From positions 1 through 64,000 of the forward strand of contig JALVEE010000267.1 of the NCBI GenBank assembly GCA_027008645.1: DNA of 64,000 bases, read 5' to 3'. The translations under genes were made by a program, and so were the position numbers. This stretch comes from Saprospiraceae bacterium (GTDB taxonomy: Bacteria; Bacteroidota; Bacteroidia; Chitinophagales; Saprospiraceae). Positions 39,419 through 49,443 of this stretch are shown here, piece after piece; position 1 is the first letter of the stretch, and each line of letters starts with the position of its first letter. The notes below the pieces were generated by a model. That model was not told the DNA's origin. It was given only the letters and a program-made list of their open reading frames with translations, and did not search any database.

Positions 39419-39427
39419 TTATTCCAA

Positions 39428-42400
39428 TTATATTTCATCATCAAAAAACAATTTTGCCAATCTCAAAATATCATTTTCGGTCTCATCATATTTATCAAAT
39501 ATATTTTCCTCTAAAGCTTTTTCGATATACTGATCGTACTTTGATTTTTCATCTAATATTTTTAAAAATACTTCAAACGGAGTTCCTGCTTTTCCTGATT
39601 TTCTCTTGACCTTACGCAAATATTCATAACCGGCCTTTGGTATAAACGGTGCTATTTTCTCAAGAGAATTATTGAAATATTCAACAGTCATTTTTAACCT
39701 TTCAATGGCATATTCTTTAGAGATTTTTTCTACTTCTTTTGTTTCTAATGTTTTATTATCTTTTAAATACAATAGTAAAAACTTGTGGACAGGAATATCT
39801 GTCGCACTACAAATCCAACTTATCAATTTCAATATTGCTAATGACTTAAAATGGGATGAACTCAAATTAACCACAATGATGTCATTGTCAAATACATTAT
39901 TGATTTTACCGCGGATAATACTATCTCCAATGGGCAATTCAAATTCGATTTCTCTTGGGGTTTTACCGGAAACAAGACCATTGTAGTAGTCCAAAACCGG
40001 CTTTAATTCTTCAATTGTGATTTCCAATTCAAAATAAGCCATATTTTTCAAGGGCAATTCTCCTTTTATCATTTTCTTTTTAATGCTTTCAGGATGAAAC
40101 CGGGAATTTTGATGTTTGATTATTTCATTTTTCAATTTGTACTTTTCAAGCCTGTCCAATTCAAATATCTCTGTTTCAGGTAGTAAAATCGAATTTTCAT
40201 AATAATTGATATTCAAGGACTTAGTGAAATACCATTTGACAGGGTTTTCTATAAATTTTTTCAATCCGGTAAAATCTATATATTTTATTGGTGTGATAGA
40301 TTGATTTTCAGATTTTTTTTCAAAATTCAAAATGTCTTTACCATGTCCATAAGTCAAATATGTATAGTATTTGGAGTCTGTATCACTATAATATTTATTA
40401 TCATAATTGTCGATAGCATGCCTTAAAATCACATTTGAGCTACTAATATCAACTTTAGTTTTTAAAGAGATATAGTCAATTAGTTCATCTAATACCGGAG
40501 ATGGTGGCAACTCACTATTGTCTTTTGCATTTATCCCGATATAACTCAGATAAAGTTTTTCCCTTGCTGACAATAATGTTTCAAAAAATAGATATTTATC
40601 AGACTCTTTAAGGTTTCTATCTCCTTTTCTGTGTTCAAAACGCATAAGGTCAAAACTAATATCAGTTTGTTTTCTTGGGAAAGTTTTTGCATTTAACCCC
40701 AATACGGCAACCACTTTATAGGGTATGCTTCTCATAGGAATCATTGAACAAAAGGTAATTTTACCCGAAATAAATTTACTGCTTCGATTATTGGCATACA
40801 GTGAATCTATAAATGCATTGGAAAAAACTTCATAAGAAATTTTTTCATCCAAAATATCGATTATTTCATCTGAGAACGAGAGTTTTTTGAAAATATAATT
40901 CAGTTCATTAATACTATCATCGCCAATCGCCAATATTTGTTCAATATATTCAAAAATGTATTCTCTCCACTCTGAAATCGACCTGTGCTTTGATCGACTA
41001 TTAACAAAGTGAATCAATGTATCGACAAAAGACTTTAGTTTTAAGCCCTCCTTAGCAAAGTCTCCCTCTGCTATTTCCAATGGTAAAATTTCATAATCCC
41101 TGTTTGGCAAAGTGATTAGCGAATCAGTTTTCATGGCATATCCGAGCAAAATCCTTTCCAGACCATAGTTCCAACTAACAAAAACCGTATCATTTTGGGG
41201 ACTACCATTTATGCCGTGACGAATATTGGCCATTTTTACCAATATCCTGATAGTTCTTATATTAGAGATGTCAAATTTTCTGCGGATTGCTGCAAAATCC
41301 AAAAGCTGCAGAATATCTTCTGAGCTAAACTCATCTTTTTGAAGAGATAAAAGCTGTTTCAATATACCGATGAGATTGTCATTACCGGCATATGATCTAT
41401 CAGCGATTGAGTAAGGTATTTTTACTTTTGCATTATCAAAAACAGCCTTTATTATAGGTGTATATAAATCAATATCGGTTGTCTGAACGATTATATCTTT
41501 GAGTTTATAATCATTTTCTTCGATTTGTTTTAACAGATAACTGTACAAATTTTCTACCTCTCTTACCTCAGTATAATTACTCGCGATTGTTATCGACCCG
41601 TCATTTAATAATTTTTCCGGAATAATATCGCGATTTACATTGGGGATATTATAATAAACTTCATTTTGGATTGTGTGTAACAATGAATCTTTGACCGGTG
41701 GATTTACATAGGATTCATTATCCACTATATTGAATATCTCATCGATATCGAAGAGCATATTGTACAAATCCTTTGCAGTCCTGCCTTGGTTCATCAGAAG
41801 TTGATTTCCTACGACAAGTTTTAGTTCTCCGGTAGATATGCCGGAGCTTTTTTCGATTTTCACCCTTGTTTTCTCTTTTATATCTTTAAACCAATAATCT
41901 TCGGGAGAGGGATTAGTTAGGTAAAAATCCACATCTATTACTCCTTTAAGAGCACTGATAAAGACTTCGATGTGAAATAGTGTAAACAATGAAAATCCAA
42001 AAAGAGAAATGCGGGGAAAATTGGATTTTACTTTAGATATAAAATTTTCATCATCGAATTTTTTGATAAGTGCATCACGCATTTGTACTTTATCAATAGC
42101 TTTATCCCCTATTTTTTCCTTAATTTTCTGCCAAATCCATTTTTGCCATTTTTCGTGATTAGCAAGATAAGTTTTTATTTCAGGAGACTTATTTTCATTC
42201 CAAAGTCTGATATAGTCAGGTCTATAGATTACATACTGGTCATAAAGGTCGGCAATTTTTGTTGCAAGTTGAAGCTGTTTTATCTTATCATTTTGAAAAT
42301 ACAGATAAACATGGTAGAATCTTGATTTGAATTCTTGTTCACTTAAAATATCAAAAATAATCCATTTGAGATTATTGGTGTCAAAGATTCCGGAATTGTA

Positions 42401-42637
42401 TATTCCTGCAAGGCGAAATAATTCAAATAGTAAATTATTAGGTGATAGAAATGAAAAATTTGAAAAAATTTTATTGTTTTCAGTTAGTTTTAACGAAATC
42501 CAACTGCTCATTCCGTCTGTTTGTACAACAATGGTTTCTTTTTGGTACAACTCAAGAGGATTGGACTCAATATTGCTTGCCAGTTTTAGGGCAAGTTTAT
42601 TAATATCATTAGAAATATACAGCTTTAGAGACATCAA
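39428..42637 (-). CDS. recC: Exodeoxyribonuclease V gamma subunit (RecC)
   Basis: N-terminal ETIVVQTDGMSSWISLKL, NNLLFELF; VVAVLGLNAKTFPRKQTDISFDLM; adjacent to recB. Confidence 0.9.
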   Translation of the reverse strand: MMSLKLYISNDINKLALKLASNIESNPLELYQKETIVVQTDGMSSWISLKLTENNKIFSNFSFLSPNNLLFELFRLAGIYNSGIFDTNNLKWIIFDILSEQEFKSRFYHVYLYFQNDKIKQLQLATKIADLYDQYVIYRPDYIRLWNENKSPEIKTYLANHEKWQKWIWQKIKEKIGDKAIDKVQMRDALIKKFDDENFISKVKSNFPRISLFGFSLFTLFHIEVFISALKGVIDVDFYLTNPSPEDYWFKDIKEKTRVKIEKSSGISTGELKLVVGNQLLMNQGRTAKDLYNMLFDIDEIFNIVDNESYVNPPVKDSLLHTIQNEVYYNIPNVNRDIIPEKLLNDGSITIASNYTEVREVENLYSYLLKQIEENDYKLKDIIVQTTDIDLYTPIIKAVFDNAKVKIPYSIADRSYAGNDNLIGILKQLLSLQKDEFSSEDILQLLDFAAIRRKFDISNIRTIRILVKMANIRHGINGSPQNDTVFVSWNYGLERILLGYAMKTDSLITLPNRDYEILPLEIAEGDFAKEGLKLKSFVDTLIHFVNSRSKHRSISEWREYIFEYIEQILAIGDDSINELNYIFKKLSFSDEIIDILDEKISYEVFSNAFIDSLYANNRSSKFISGKITFCSMIPMRSIPYKVVAVLGLNAKTFPRKQTDISFDLMRFEHRKGDRNLKESDKYLFFETLLSAREKLYLSYIGINAKDNSELPPSPVLDELIDYISLKTKVDISSSNVILRHAIDNYDNKYYSDTDSKYYTYLTYGHGKDILNFEKKSENQSITPIKYIDFTGLKKFIENPVKWYFTKSLNINYYENSILLPETEIFELDRLEKYKLKNEIIKHQNSRFHPESIKKKMIKGELPLKNMAYFELEITIEELKPVLDYYNGLVSGKTPREIEFELPIGDSIIRGKINNVFDNDIIVVNLSSSHFKSLAILKLISWICSATDIPVHKFLLLYLKDNKTLETKEVEKISKEYAIERLKMTVEYFNNSLEKIAPFIPKAGYEYLRKVKRKSGKAGTPFEVFLKILDEKSKYDQYIEKALEENIFDKYDETENDILRLAKLFFDDEI

Positions 42638-42723
42638 ATTCTATTATATTCACAAATTTAGTTAATTATTCAATTAAACGATATAAATTTAAAAGTTTCC
42701 AATATTGTTTTTAAAAAAGTTTA

Positions 42724-42731
42724 TATCTTTG
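42724..42731 (+). promoter_or_regulatory. Bacteroidota -7 box TATCTTTG
   Basis: Matches TAnnTTTG, 39 nt upstream of the ATG at 42771; TTG about 20 nt upstream. Confidence 0.55.
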
Positions 42732-42770
42732 GCTTTCTCTTAATTTCAATAATTAATTAAATTTAGAATT

Positions 42771-45299
42771 ATGTTAAAAAATTACACTATTAAAGGATTT
42801 GCTATCGCAATAATAGCATTTTTTAGTTTACAAGGAATTTCACAAGACGCATTTAATTTCAGTGATGATTTTGAAAGCTATGATGTCGGAAGTTATTTAG
42901 CTCAAAGTTCTGATACTTGGACTACCTGGTCAAACAAACCCGGATCAAGTGAAGACGCTAAGATATCCGATGTTCAGGCTAAATCAGGTACAAAATCTGT
43001 TTATTTAAAGTCAGTACAAGCAAACGGGGGTCCTACGGATTTGGTATTTCCAGCACCTCAAGTTTATGAAACAGGTATAATTACAGTTGAGACAAAGGTG
43101 TTTGTTGATAAGGATAAAGGAGGATATTTCAACTTTCAAGGAGCAAGCAAATTGGGTGATGCATATACTTTTGATGTCTATATGGTCAATGGTGGTAAGT
43201 TTTATGTAACTCAAAGTGGTAATAGTATAATTTCAATTAACAGCACATATCCGACTAATACTTGGTTTAACTTGAAAATAGTTGGGGATTTGACCATAAA
43301 TTTATGGACAGTTGAAATCGATGGAGAGGTTGTAGGAAGTTTTGCTTCAGCTATTAACAAGTTCTCAGCAATAGACTTTTACCCTGTAAATAGTAAATCT
43401 GTTGGAGGAAACGAACAATCATCTTACTATATTGATGATTTTAGTTTTGATTTTGCACCATTTGTTCCACTACAAAAAGATGGAGCTTTACTCAATGCTT
43501 CAGCCGAAAATACTTTGGGATTGACAGGGATGAAGAGTAGCATTTCCGGTGAATTAATCAATGTTGGTATTGATACTATAACCGGTTTTGAGGCGAAATG
43601 GACTTATGGAGCGCAAAGCGGAACTAAAACATTTGATGAGCTTGCATTAAAGACTTTAGATAGATATACATTTGAGTTTGATGATTCTATCTCCTTAATC
43701 GCAGGTGAAAATCTCTTGAATATTGAAATTTTAACCATAAATGGCAATGCGGATGACAATATTGAAAATAATAAAAAATATGTAACAACTGTAGCTGTTG
43801 TTCCTGCTGCTGAAAAAAAATATGTTGGCGAGGAATTGACAGGAACATGGTGTGGATGGTGTCCTAGAGGGGCTGTTGCATTAGATTATATGGCTAATAA
43901 ATATCCCGATTATTTTATTGGAATCGCTGTACACAACGGTGATCCAATGGAAGAAAGTGAGAAATATTATCCTGGGTCAGCCAAATTAGCCTCTAAGCTT
44001 ACTAATAATGATTGGGGGTTTCCCGGAATGTTGTCAATGAGAAATAAAGAATTAGATCCGGGCAATGTTGAGAGTTTGTTCCTTGAAGAAATTCAAAAGC
44101 CAACTACCGGTAAAATGCTTATAGGTTCTGATTTTGATGAAAACTCCCGAAAACTTAGAGTATCCGTTTCTACATCATTTCTAAATGATAATACCGATAA
44201 ATACCGTGTATCTGTAATCTTAGTAGAAAACGGTTTGAAAGGAACCGGTTCCGGTTGGAATCAAGCAAATTATTACTCAGGTAGAAAGCCTGCTTTAATA
44301 GGTGCGGGACACAATTGGCAAACTGAACCCAATCCTGTTCCAGCATCTAAAATGACATATAATGAAGTGGGACGTGCTTGTTTGGGAAAGTATGAAGGAG
44401 AACCACTTAAAAACTCACACAATACTACAGATGTTGAAGTGCTGAATTTTAATTATACTGTTCCTGATGGATATAAGACTGAAAATATGGAAATAGTGGC
44501 ACTTTTATTAAAAGAAGATGGATCGGTAGAAAATGCAGAGGAAGTCAATTTTAAAGAAGCATTGGAAAACGGTTTTGTGAAAGTCATAGAGAATGTAAAT
44601 TGGCACGATGTGGTGATAAATGAATTTCTTGCCAGTAATGACTCATTAAGTGGAATCGCTGACCAAGATGGTGAATTTGACGATTGGATAGAACTTTATA
44701 ACAATACGAATCACGATATAGACTTGTCAAATGTTTATCTCTCTGATAAATTCAGTAAACCGCAAGCTTGGCAATTTCCAGCTGATACATTTATTGAGGC
44801 AAACTCTTATTTGATTGTTTGGGCTGATAAGGATACCGACCAAAAAGGTCTTCACGCAAAAATAAAATTGAGTTCCAAAGGAGAAAATTTGTTATTGACC
44901 AATGAGGACGGATCATTTATTGATTCATTGACTTTTGGAGAGCAAACTACAAATGTAGCTTATGCGAGAGTACCTAATGGAACCGGAGACTTTATATTCA
45001 AAGCACCAACATTCAATGGTACTAATGTGCCTGAGGCTACGATAGAACTCAACGACGATAATATCGCAAAAGTCTATCCTGTTCCAACAGATAATTATTT
45101 GACAGTTGAGTTTGAGGAAAATAATATTGATTATCAAGTTAAGGTTTTGAATACTATGGGGCAAGTATTTTTGTCTGAAAATTTGAGCAATAAAAAGAAT
45201 ATGTTGGATATTTCAAGATTGAGAACCGGACAATATATTCTTCAGATATACTCAAAAGGAAGATTGAAAGGAAATACAAGGTTTATTATTGTTAAATAA
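42771..45299 (+). CDS. Secreted multidomain protein: thioredoxin-fold/Omp28-like region with CxxC, lamin-tail domain, T9SS type A C-terminus
   Basis: GEELTGTWCGWCPRGAVALDYM; VVINEFLASNDSL...DDWIELYNNTNHDIDLSNVYLSD; KVYPVPTDNYLTVEF...GQYILQIYSKGRLKGNTRFIIVK. Confidence 0.85.
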   Translation: MLKNYTIKGFAIAIIAFFSLQGISQDAFNFSDDFESYDVGSYLAQSSDTWTTWSNKPGSSEDAKISDVQAKSGTKSVYLKSVQANGGPTDLVFPAPQVYETGIITVETKVFVDKDKGGYFNFQGASKLGDAYTFDVYMVNGGKFYVTQSGNSIISINSTYPTNTWFNLKIVGDLTINLWTVEIDGEVVGSFASAINKFSAIDFYPVNSKSVGGNEQSSYYIDDFSFDFAPFVPLQKDGALLNASAENTLGLTGMKSSISGELINVGIDTITGFEAKWTYGAQSGTKTFDELALKTLDRYTFEFDDSISLIAGENLLNIEILTINGNADDNIENNKKYVTTVAVVPAAEKKYVGEELTGTWCGWCPRGAVALDYMANKYPDYFIGIAVHNGDPMEESEKYYPGSAKLASKLTNNDWGFPGMLSMRNKELDPGNVESLFLEEIQKPTTGKMLIGSDFDENSRKLRVSVSTSFLNDNTDKYRVSVILVENGLKGTGSGWNQANYYSGRKPALIGAGHNWQTEPNPVPASKMTYNEVGRACLGKYEGEPLKNSHNTTDVEVLNFNYTVPDGYKTENMEIVALLLKEDGSVENAEEVNFKEALENGFVKVIENVNWHDVVINEFLASNDSLSGIADQDGEFDDWIELYNNTNHDIDLSNVYLSDKFSKPQAWQFPADTFIEANSYLIVWADKDTDQKGLHAKIKLSSKGENLLLTNEDGSFIDSLTFGEQTTNVAYARVPNGTGDFIFKAPTFNGTNVPEATIELNDDNIAKVYPVPTDNYLTVEFEENNIDYQVKVLNTMGQVFLSENLSNKKNMLDISRLRTGQYILQIYSKGRLKGNTRFIIVK

Positions 45300-45346
45300 A
45301 ATGCTTCTGCTATTTCTTTTTAGTCAGAACAATTATAATAAAAAAA

Positions 45347-45370
45347 AATAGGGGCTTTCGAGCCTCTATT
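45347..45370. terminator. Bidirectional intrinsic terminator
   Basis: aataggggct-TTCG-agcctctatt stem with A-run upstream and T-run downstream, between convergent genes. Confidence 0.8.
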
Positions 45371-45377
45371 TTTTTAT

Positions 45378-45394
45378 GTGTATTTCATTTTTTC
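45378..45394. repeat. Half-site of the palindromic element family
   Basis: gtgtatttcattttttc, same as the terminal repeat of the full copies. Confidence 0.45.
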
Positions 45395-45411
45395 TATAAT
45401 GGAATTTTTCA

Positions 45412-47424
45412 TCAAAGTTTCTTTTTTAGTGCTGCTATTTCATCACGAAAATGAGCTGCTGAAATAAAATCTAAGTCTTTCGCAGCCTTTTTCATCTTAA
45501 TTTCAGTGTCATTTATCAATTTTTTTATTTGGTCTTTATTCATATATCCAATGACGGGATCTGCAGCGATACCGGGTTTTTCAGGTTCAATATAGGCTTT
45601 GGGCTCAACACCACGAATATCAAGTATTGATTTCTTTGAAAGAATCTCTTCTCTTGTTTTATTCAATGATGTAGGAATAATACCGTGTTTTTCGTTGTAT
45701 TCTTTCTGGATCGCTCTTCTTCTATTCGTCTCGTCTATTGTATTTTCCATGCTTTTGGTTATTTTATCAGCATAGAAAATGACCAATCCATTTACATTTC
45801 TTGCGGCTCTACCGGCAGTTTGGGTAAGCGATTTTTCATTTCTCAAAAAACCTTCTTTATCAGCATCAAGAATTGCAACTAAGGAGACTTCGGGCATATC
45901 AAGTCCTTCTCTCAAGAGATTTACTCCTACTAAAACATCAAATTCACCCAGCCTCAAATCCCTGATTATCTCCACTCTTTCCATTGTATCAACATCGGAG
46001 TGAATGTATTTTGTTTTTATATCTAAGGAGTCAAGGTATTTGGTAAGTTCCTCTGCCATTCTTTTGGTCAAAGTTGTAACCAATGTACGTTCATTTTTCT
46101 TAATTCTATCGTTTATCTCTCCAAGTAAATCATCGATTTGGCTGATACTCGGTCTTACTTCAATCTTTGGGTCCAAGAGTCCTGTTGGTCTTACTATTTG
46201 TTCAACGATAACTCCGCCTGTTTTTTCCAACTCATAATCTCCCGGAGTAGCACTTGCATAAATCAATTGATTGGTTATGCTTTCGAATTCTTCAAAATTG
46301 AGAGGTCTGTTATCTATCGCTGATGGAAGTCTGAATCCAAAATTGACCAAATTCAGTTTTCTTGATCTGTCCCCTCCCCACATCCCTCTAACTTGAGGTA
46401 TGGTAACATGACTTTCATCAACAATCATAAGATAATCATCGGGAAAATAATCTAAAAGAGTAAAAGGTCTGGTTCCGGGTTTTCGATTATCAAAGAACCT
46501 TGAATAATTCTCAATACCACTACAATAACCCAACTCCCTAATCATCTCCAAGTCAAAAGTAGTCCTTTCTTTTATCCGGTTTGCTTCTTGATATCGACCT
46601 TCACTTTCAAAATACACCACTTGTGCGTGGAGTTCATCTTCGATATCACGAATTATCTCTTTCATCCTATCCCTGTTAGCTATATAAAGATTGGCGGGAT
46701 ATATCAAAGCGGTATCTATTTCTTCATATCTCTTACCTGAAATGGGGTCAATTATTTCGATACTATCAATTTCATCTCCCCATAGAGAAATTCTATAACC
46801 ATACTCTACATAAGGAAGATTTATGTCGATAGTATCGCCTTTTACCCTGAAAGTACTTCTTGAAAAATCAGAAACCGTTCTGGAATAAAGGGCATCCACA
46901 AGTTTATGTAAAAGTCCGTTACGGCTTATTTTTTGACCTTTTGATATACTGATAATACCCTTTTTATAGTCTTCGGGATTACCCATACCGTATATACAAG
47001 AAACCGAAGCAACCACGATAATATCCCGTCTTCCTGACAATAAAGATGAAGTAGCCCTAAGTCTGAGTTTGTCAACCTCTTCATTGATAGAAAGGTCTTT
47101 TTCAATATAAGTATCAGATGTACTTATATAAGCCTCCGGTTGATAGTAATCATAATACGAAACAAAATATTCAACAGCATTATCAGGAAAAAATTCTTTA
47201 AATTCACCATATAATTGTGCGGTTAATGTCTTATTGTGGGTCAGAATAATCGTAGGTCTGCCCAGTTCTGCAATAACATTTGCTAAAGTAAAAGTTTTTC
47301 CCGAACCGGTCACTCCAAGCAATACTTGATCCCTTTCATTTCTTTTTATTCCATTTACCAATTCAGAGATAGCTTTTGGTTGATCTCCCGTGGGTTTATA
47401 TTTTGATGTTAATTTAAAAGCCAT
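45412..47424 (-). CDS. uvrB: Excinuclease ABC subunit B
   Basis: LLGVTGSGKTFTLANVI, YFVSYYDYYQPEAYISTSDTYIEKD, ATPGDYEL, QTAGRAARNVNG, C-terminal UVR motif. Confidence 0.97.
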   Translation of the reverse strand: MAFKLTSKYKPTGDQPKAISELVNGIKRNERDQVLLGVTGSGKTFTLANVIAELGRPTIILTHNKTLTAQLYGEFKEFFPDNAVEYFVSYYDYYQPEAYISTSDTYIEKDLSINEEVDKLRLRATSSLLSGRRDIIVVASVSCIYGMGNPEDYKKGIISISKGQKISRNGLLHKLVDALYSRTVSDFSRSTFRVKGDTIDINLPYVEYGYRISLWGDEIDSIEIIDPISGKRYEEIDTALIYPANLYIANRDRMKEIIRDIEDELHAQVVYFESEGRYQEANRIKERTTFDLEMIRELGYCSGIENYSRFFDNRKPGTRPFTLLDYFPDDYLMIVDESHVTIPQVRGMWGGDRSRKLNLVNFGFRLPSAIDNRPLNFEEFESITNQLIYASATPGDYELEKTGGVIVEQIVRPTGLLDPKIEVRPSISQIDDLLGEINDRIKKNERTLVTTLTKRMAEELTKYLDSLDIKTKYIHSDVDTMERVEIIRDLRLGEFDVLVGVNLLREGLDMPEVSLVAILDADKEGFLRNEKSLTQTAGRAARNVNGLVIFYADKITKSMENTIDETNRRRAIQKEYNEKHGIIPTSLNKTREEILSKKSILDIRGVEPKAYIEPEKPGIAADPVIGYMNKDQIKKLINDTEIKMKKAAKDLDFISAAHFRDEIAALKKKL

Positions 47425-47429
47425 AGTTA

Positions 47430-47437
47430 CAAATCTA
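47430..47437 (-). promoter_or_regulatory. -7 box TAGATTTG immediately upstream of uvrB
   Basis: Reverse complement of caaatcta; ends 5 nt before the uvrB ATG. Confidence 0.4.
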
Positions 47438-47801
47438 ACTAAATAATCAATTTTTGAATCGATAAATATTATTTTAATTTCATTTTTTTATCAAAAACGA
47501 AGAATTTCATAAATTTTTATCAAAATTTTTAATTTTTTTTGAAGTTTCAATTGCATTTTTGATGTAATATGTATTTTGAACTATAAGAAAAAGTTAATAG
47601 AATAGATTTGATATTATGCAAATTTTAACATATTTATAATGCCTTATTAACCAATGATATTCAACAAATTAGGATTAGTACTAATTTAAAAAATACACAA
47701 AATTTTTATTGAAATATTTTGTGTTTTTAAAATAATAAAAACTTATCTTTACAAAATAATTTTGGAGAGATCCTAAATTTTAAAAAACAATAACCAAACT
47801 C

Positions 47802-49202
47802 ATGAACGATAATAACAAAAACACGTATCTATTGCAGAATCTTGTTTCGGACTTTGAAGTGCTTATTGAGAGAGGGGAAATTGGTAATTATAACAAAGAA
47901 GAATTTCTTCAGTTAATCAATTTTTACCGTGATAAGTGCAATATTCAAAAATCAATTGAAATAGTAGATTTAGCAATCGAACAGTACAAGTACATAACCG
48001 ATTTTTATATTGTTAAAGGCGACTTATTACTGGAGATTAATAATCCTGAATTGGCTCTTAAGTATATCAGCCATTGCGAGAACATATCACCCTATGCTTT
48101 TGATGTGAAAATTCTTCAAGCTAAAGCGTATGCTATGATGGGTGATATTGATGTTTCAAATGCTTTGTTGGATGAATTGAAATCTTTTTCCAATCTCAAT
48201 TTTAATGTGGAAGTAAATATTATCCGTTCATATATTTACGAGCATTTGGGGGAATATGAGGAGATGTTCAATTTATTGAAAGAGACTTTGATTATCGATC
48301 CCTTAAACAAAGAGGCACTCAAAAGAATTAATACTGCAACTATATTTACGAAAAAATATGAAGAGAGTATTGACTTTCATAAAAAATTAATCGATAGCAT
48401 ACCTTACAATCATTTAGCTTGGTTCAATGTCGGTCAAATATACACGGTGCTATCTGAATATGAAGAAGCGATTGACTCTTTGGAATATTCATTTTTGATT
48501 AATCCTGATTTTGAAGACGGATATTTGGAATATGCCGATTTGTGCAATCAGATTGGAAAATACCAAAAAGCAACGATTGTCTATGAAGAGTATTTGGATA
48601 TATTTGATGGCGATTCGGAATTATACACTAATCTTATCTATGCACATCTGAAGCTAAAAAATCTGGATAATGCCGAGAAATTTGCCATAGAGGCTATAAA
48701 AACAGATTCGTACAATGATGAAGCGTTTTTCTTATTGGGGCAGGTTTATAGAAGTCGCAATAAATGGGAAAAAGCTTTGAATGCTTTTCATAAAGCAATA
48801 GATATAGAATCAGATAGGGAAGAATATTTTGAGGCTTTGGCTGAAATGTATATCAAACTAAATGATAACAAGAAAGCTGAAAAGTTTTTTGATATTATTA
48901 TGTCTATGGACACGCCGGAAGAACAATACTATATTAAATATATCAGATTTCTACTCTCGATCAAAAAGTATGATAAGGCTTATAATATAATAGAAAAATC
49001 TGAAGATATAGTTTACAGCCCACTGTTTAATTACTTGAAATCAATAATATACTTCAAGGCAGATAATAAGAAAGAAGCTTTGCTGATATTGGATTCCGCT
49101 TTGGAAGATAGCTATGAAGATCATGATATGCTATTTGAATTAGCTCCTGAACTAAAAAATGATAAAGAAGTCACTTCAATAATAAATTACTATAAAAGCT
49201 AA
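47802..49202 (+). CDS. TPR-repeat protein
   Basis: Repeated TPR units (AWFNVGQIYTVLSEYEEAIDSLEYSFLINPDF; AFFLLGQVYRSRNKWEKALNAFHKAIDIESDR). Confidence 0.9.
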   Translation: MNDNNKNTYLLQNLVSDFEVLIERGEIGNYNKEEFLQLINFYRDKCNIQKSIEIVDLAIEQYKYITDFYIVKGDLLLEINNPELALKYISHCENISPYAFDVKILQAKAYAMMGDIDVSNALLDELKSFSNLNFNVEVNIIRSYIYEHLGEYEEMFNLLKETLIIDPLNKEALKRINTATIFTKKYEESIDFHKKLIDSIPYNHLAWFNVGQIYTVLSEYEEAIDSLEYSFLINPDFEDGYLEYADLCNQIGKYQKATIVYEEYLDIFDGDSELYTNLIYAHLKLKNLDNAEKFAIEAIKTDSYNDEAFFLLGQVYRSRNKWEKALNAFHKAIDIESDREEYFEALAEMYIKLNDNKKAEKFFDIIMSMDTPEEQYYIKYIRFLLSIKKYDKAYNIIEKSEDIVYSPLFNYLKSIIYFKADNKKEALLILDSALEDSYEDHDMLFELAPELKNDKEVTSIINYYKS

Positions 49203-49234
49203 TAAAGAATTACTCAGTTTTTTAACCAAAACTT

Positions 49235-49271
49235 TAAGCCTTTTCTAAAAATTTAGAAGAGGCTTTTTTTA
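49235..49271 (+). terminator. Intrinsic terminator
   Basis: aagccttttctaaa-aa-tttagaagaggctt 14-bp stem (one wobble) followed by T-run, just after the TPR gene. Confidence 0.8.
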
Positions 49272-49273
49272 TA

Positions 49274-49358
49274 GGTGTATTTCATTTTTTCGCTTTTGCC
49301 ACTCTTTGCCTCTGACTCCTAAAGGAGAATCAACCCGTAATGCTAAAAAATGAAATGC
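49274..49358 (+). repeat. Palindromic intergenic element, copy D
   Basis: ggtgtatttcattttttcgc ... ttgcctctgactcctaaaggagaatcaaccc ... aaaaaatgaaatgc. Confidence 0.85.
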
Positions 49359-49443
49359 GCTCTTTTTTATTTGCTTGTAACTTTTTTAAATCATAGACGT
49401 AATACAACCAAACAACTTATTATTTAATCTAAAATTCTAAAAA

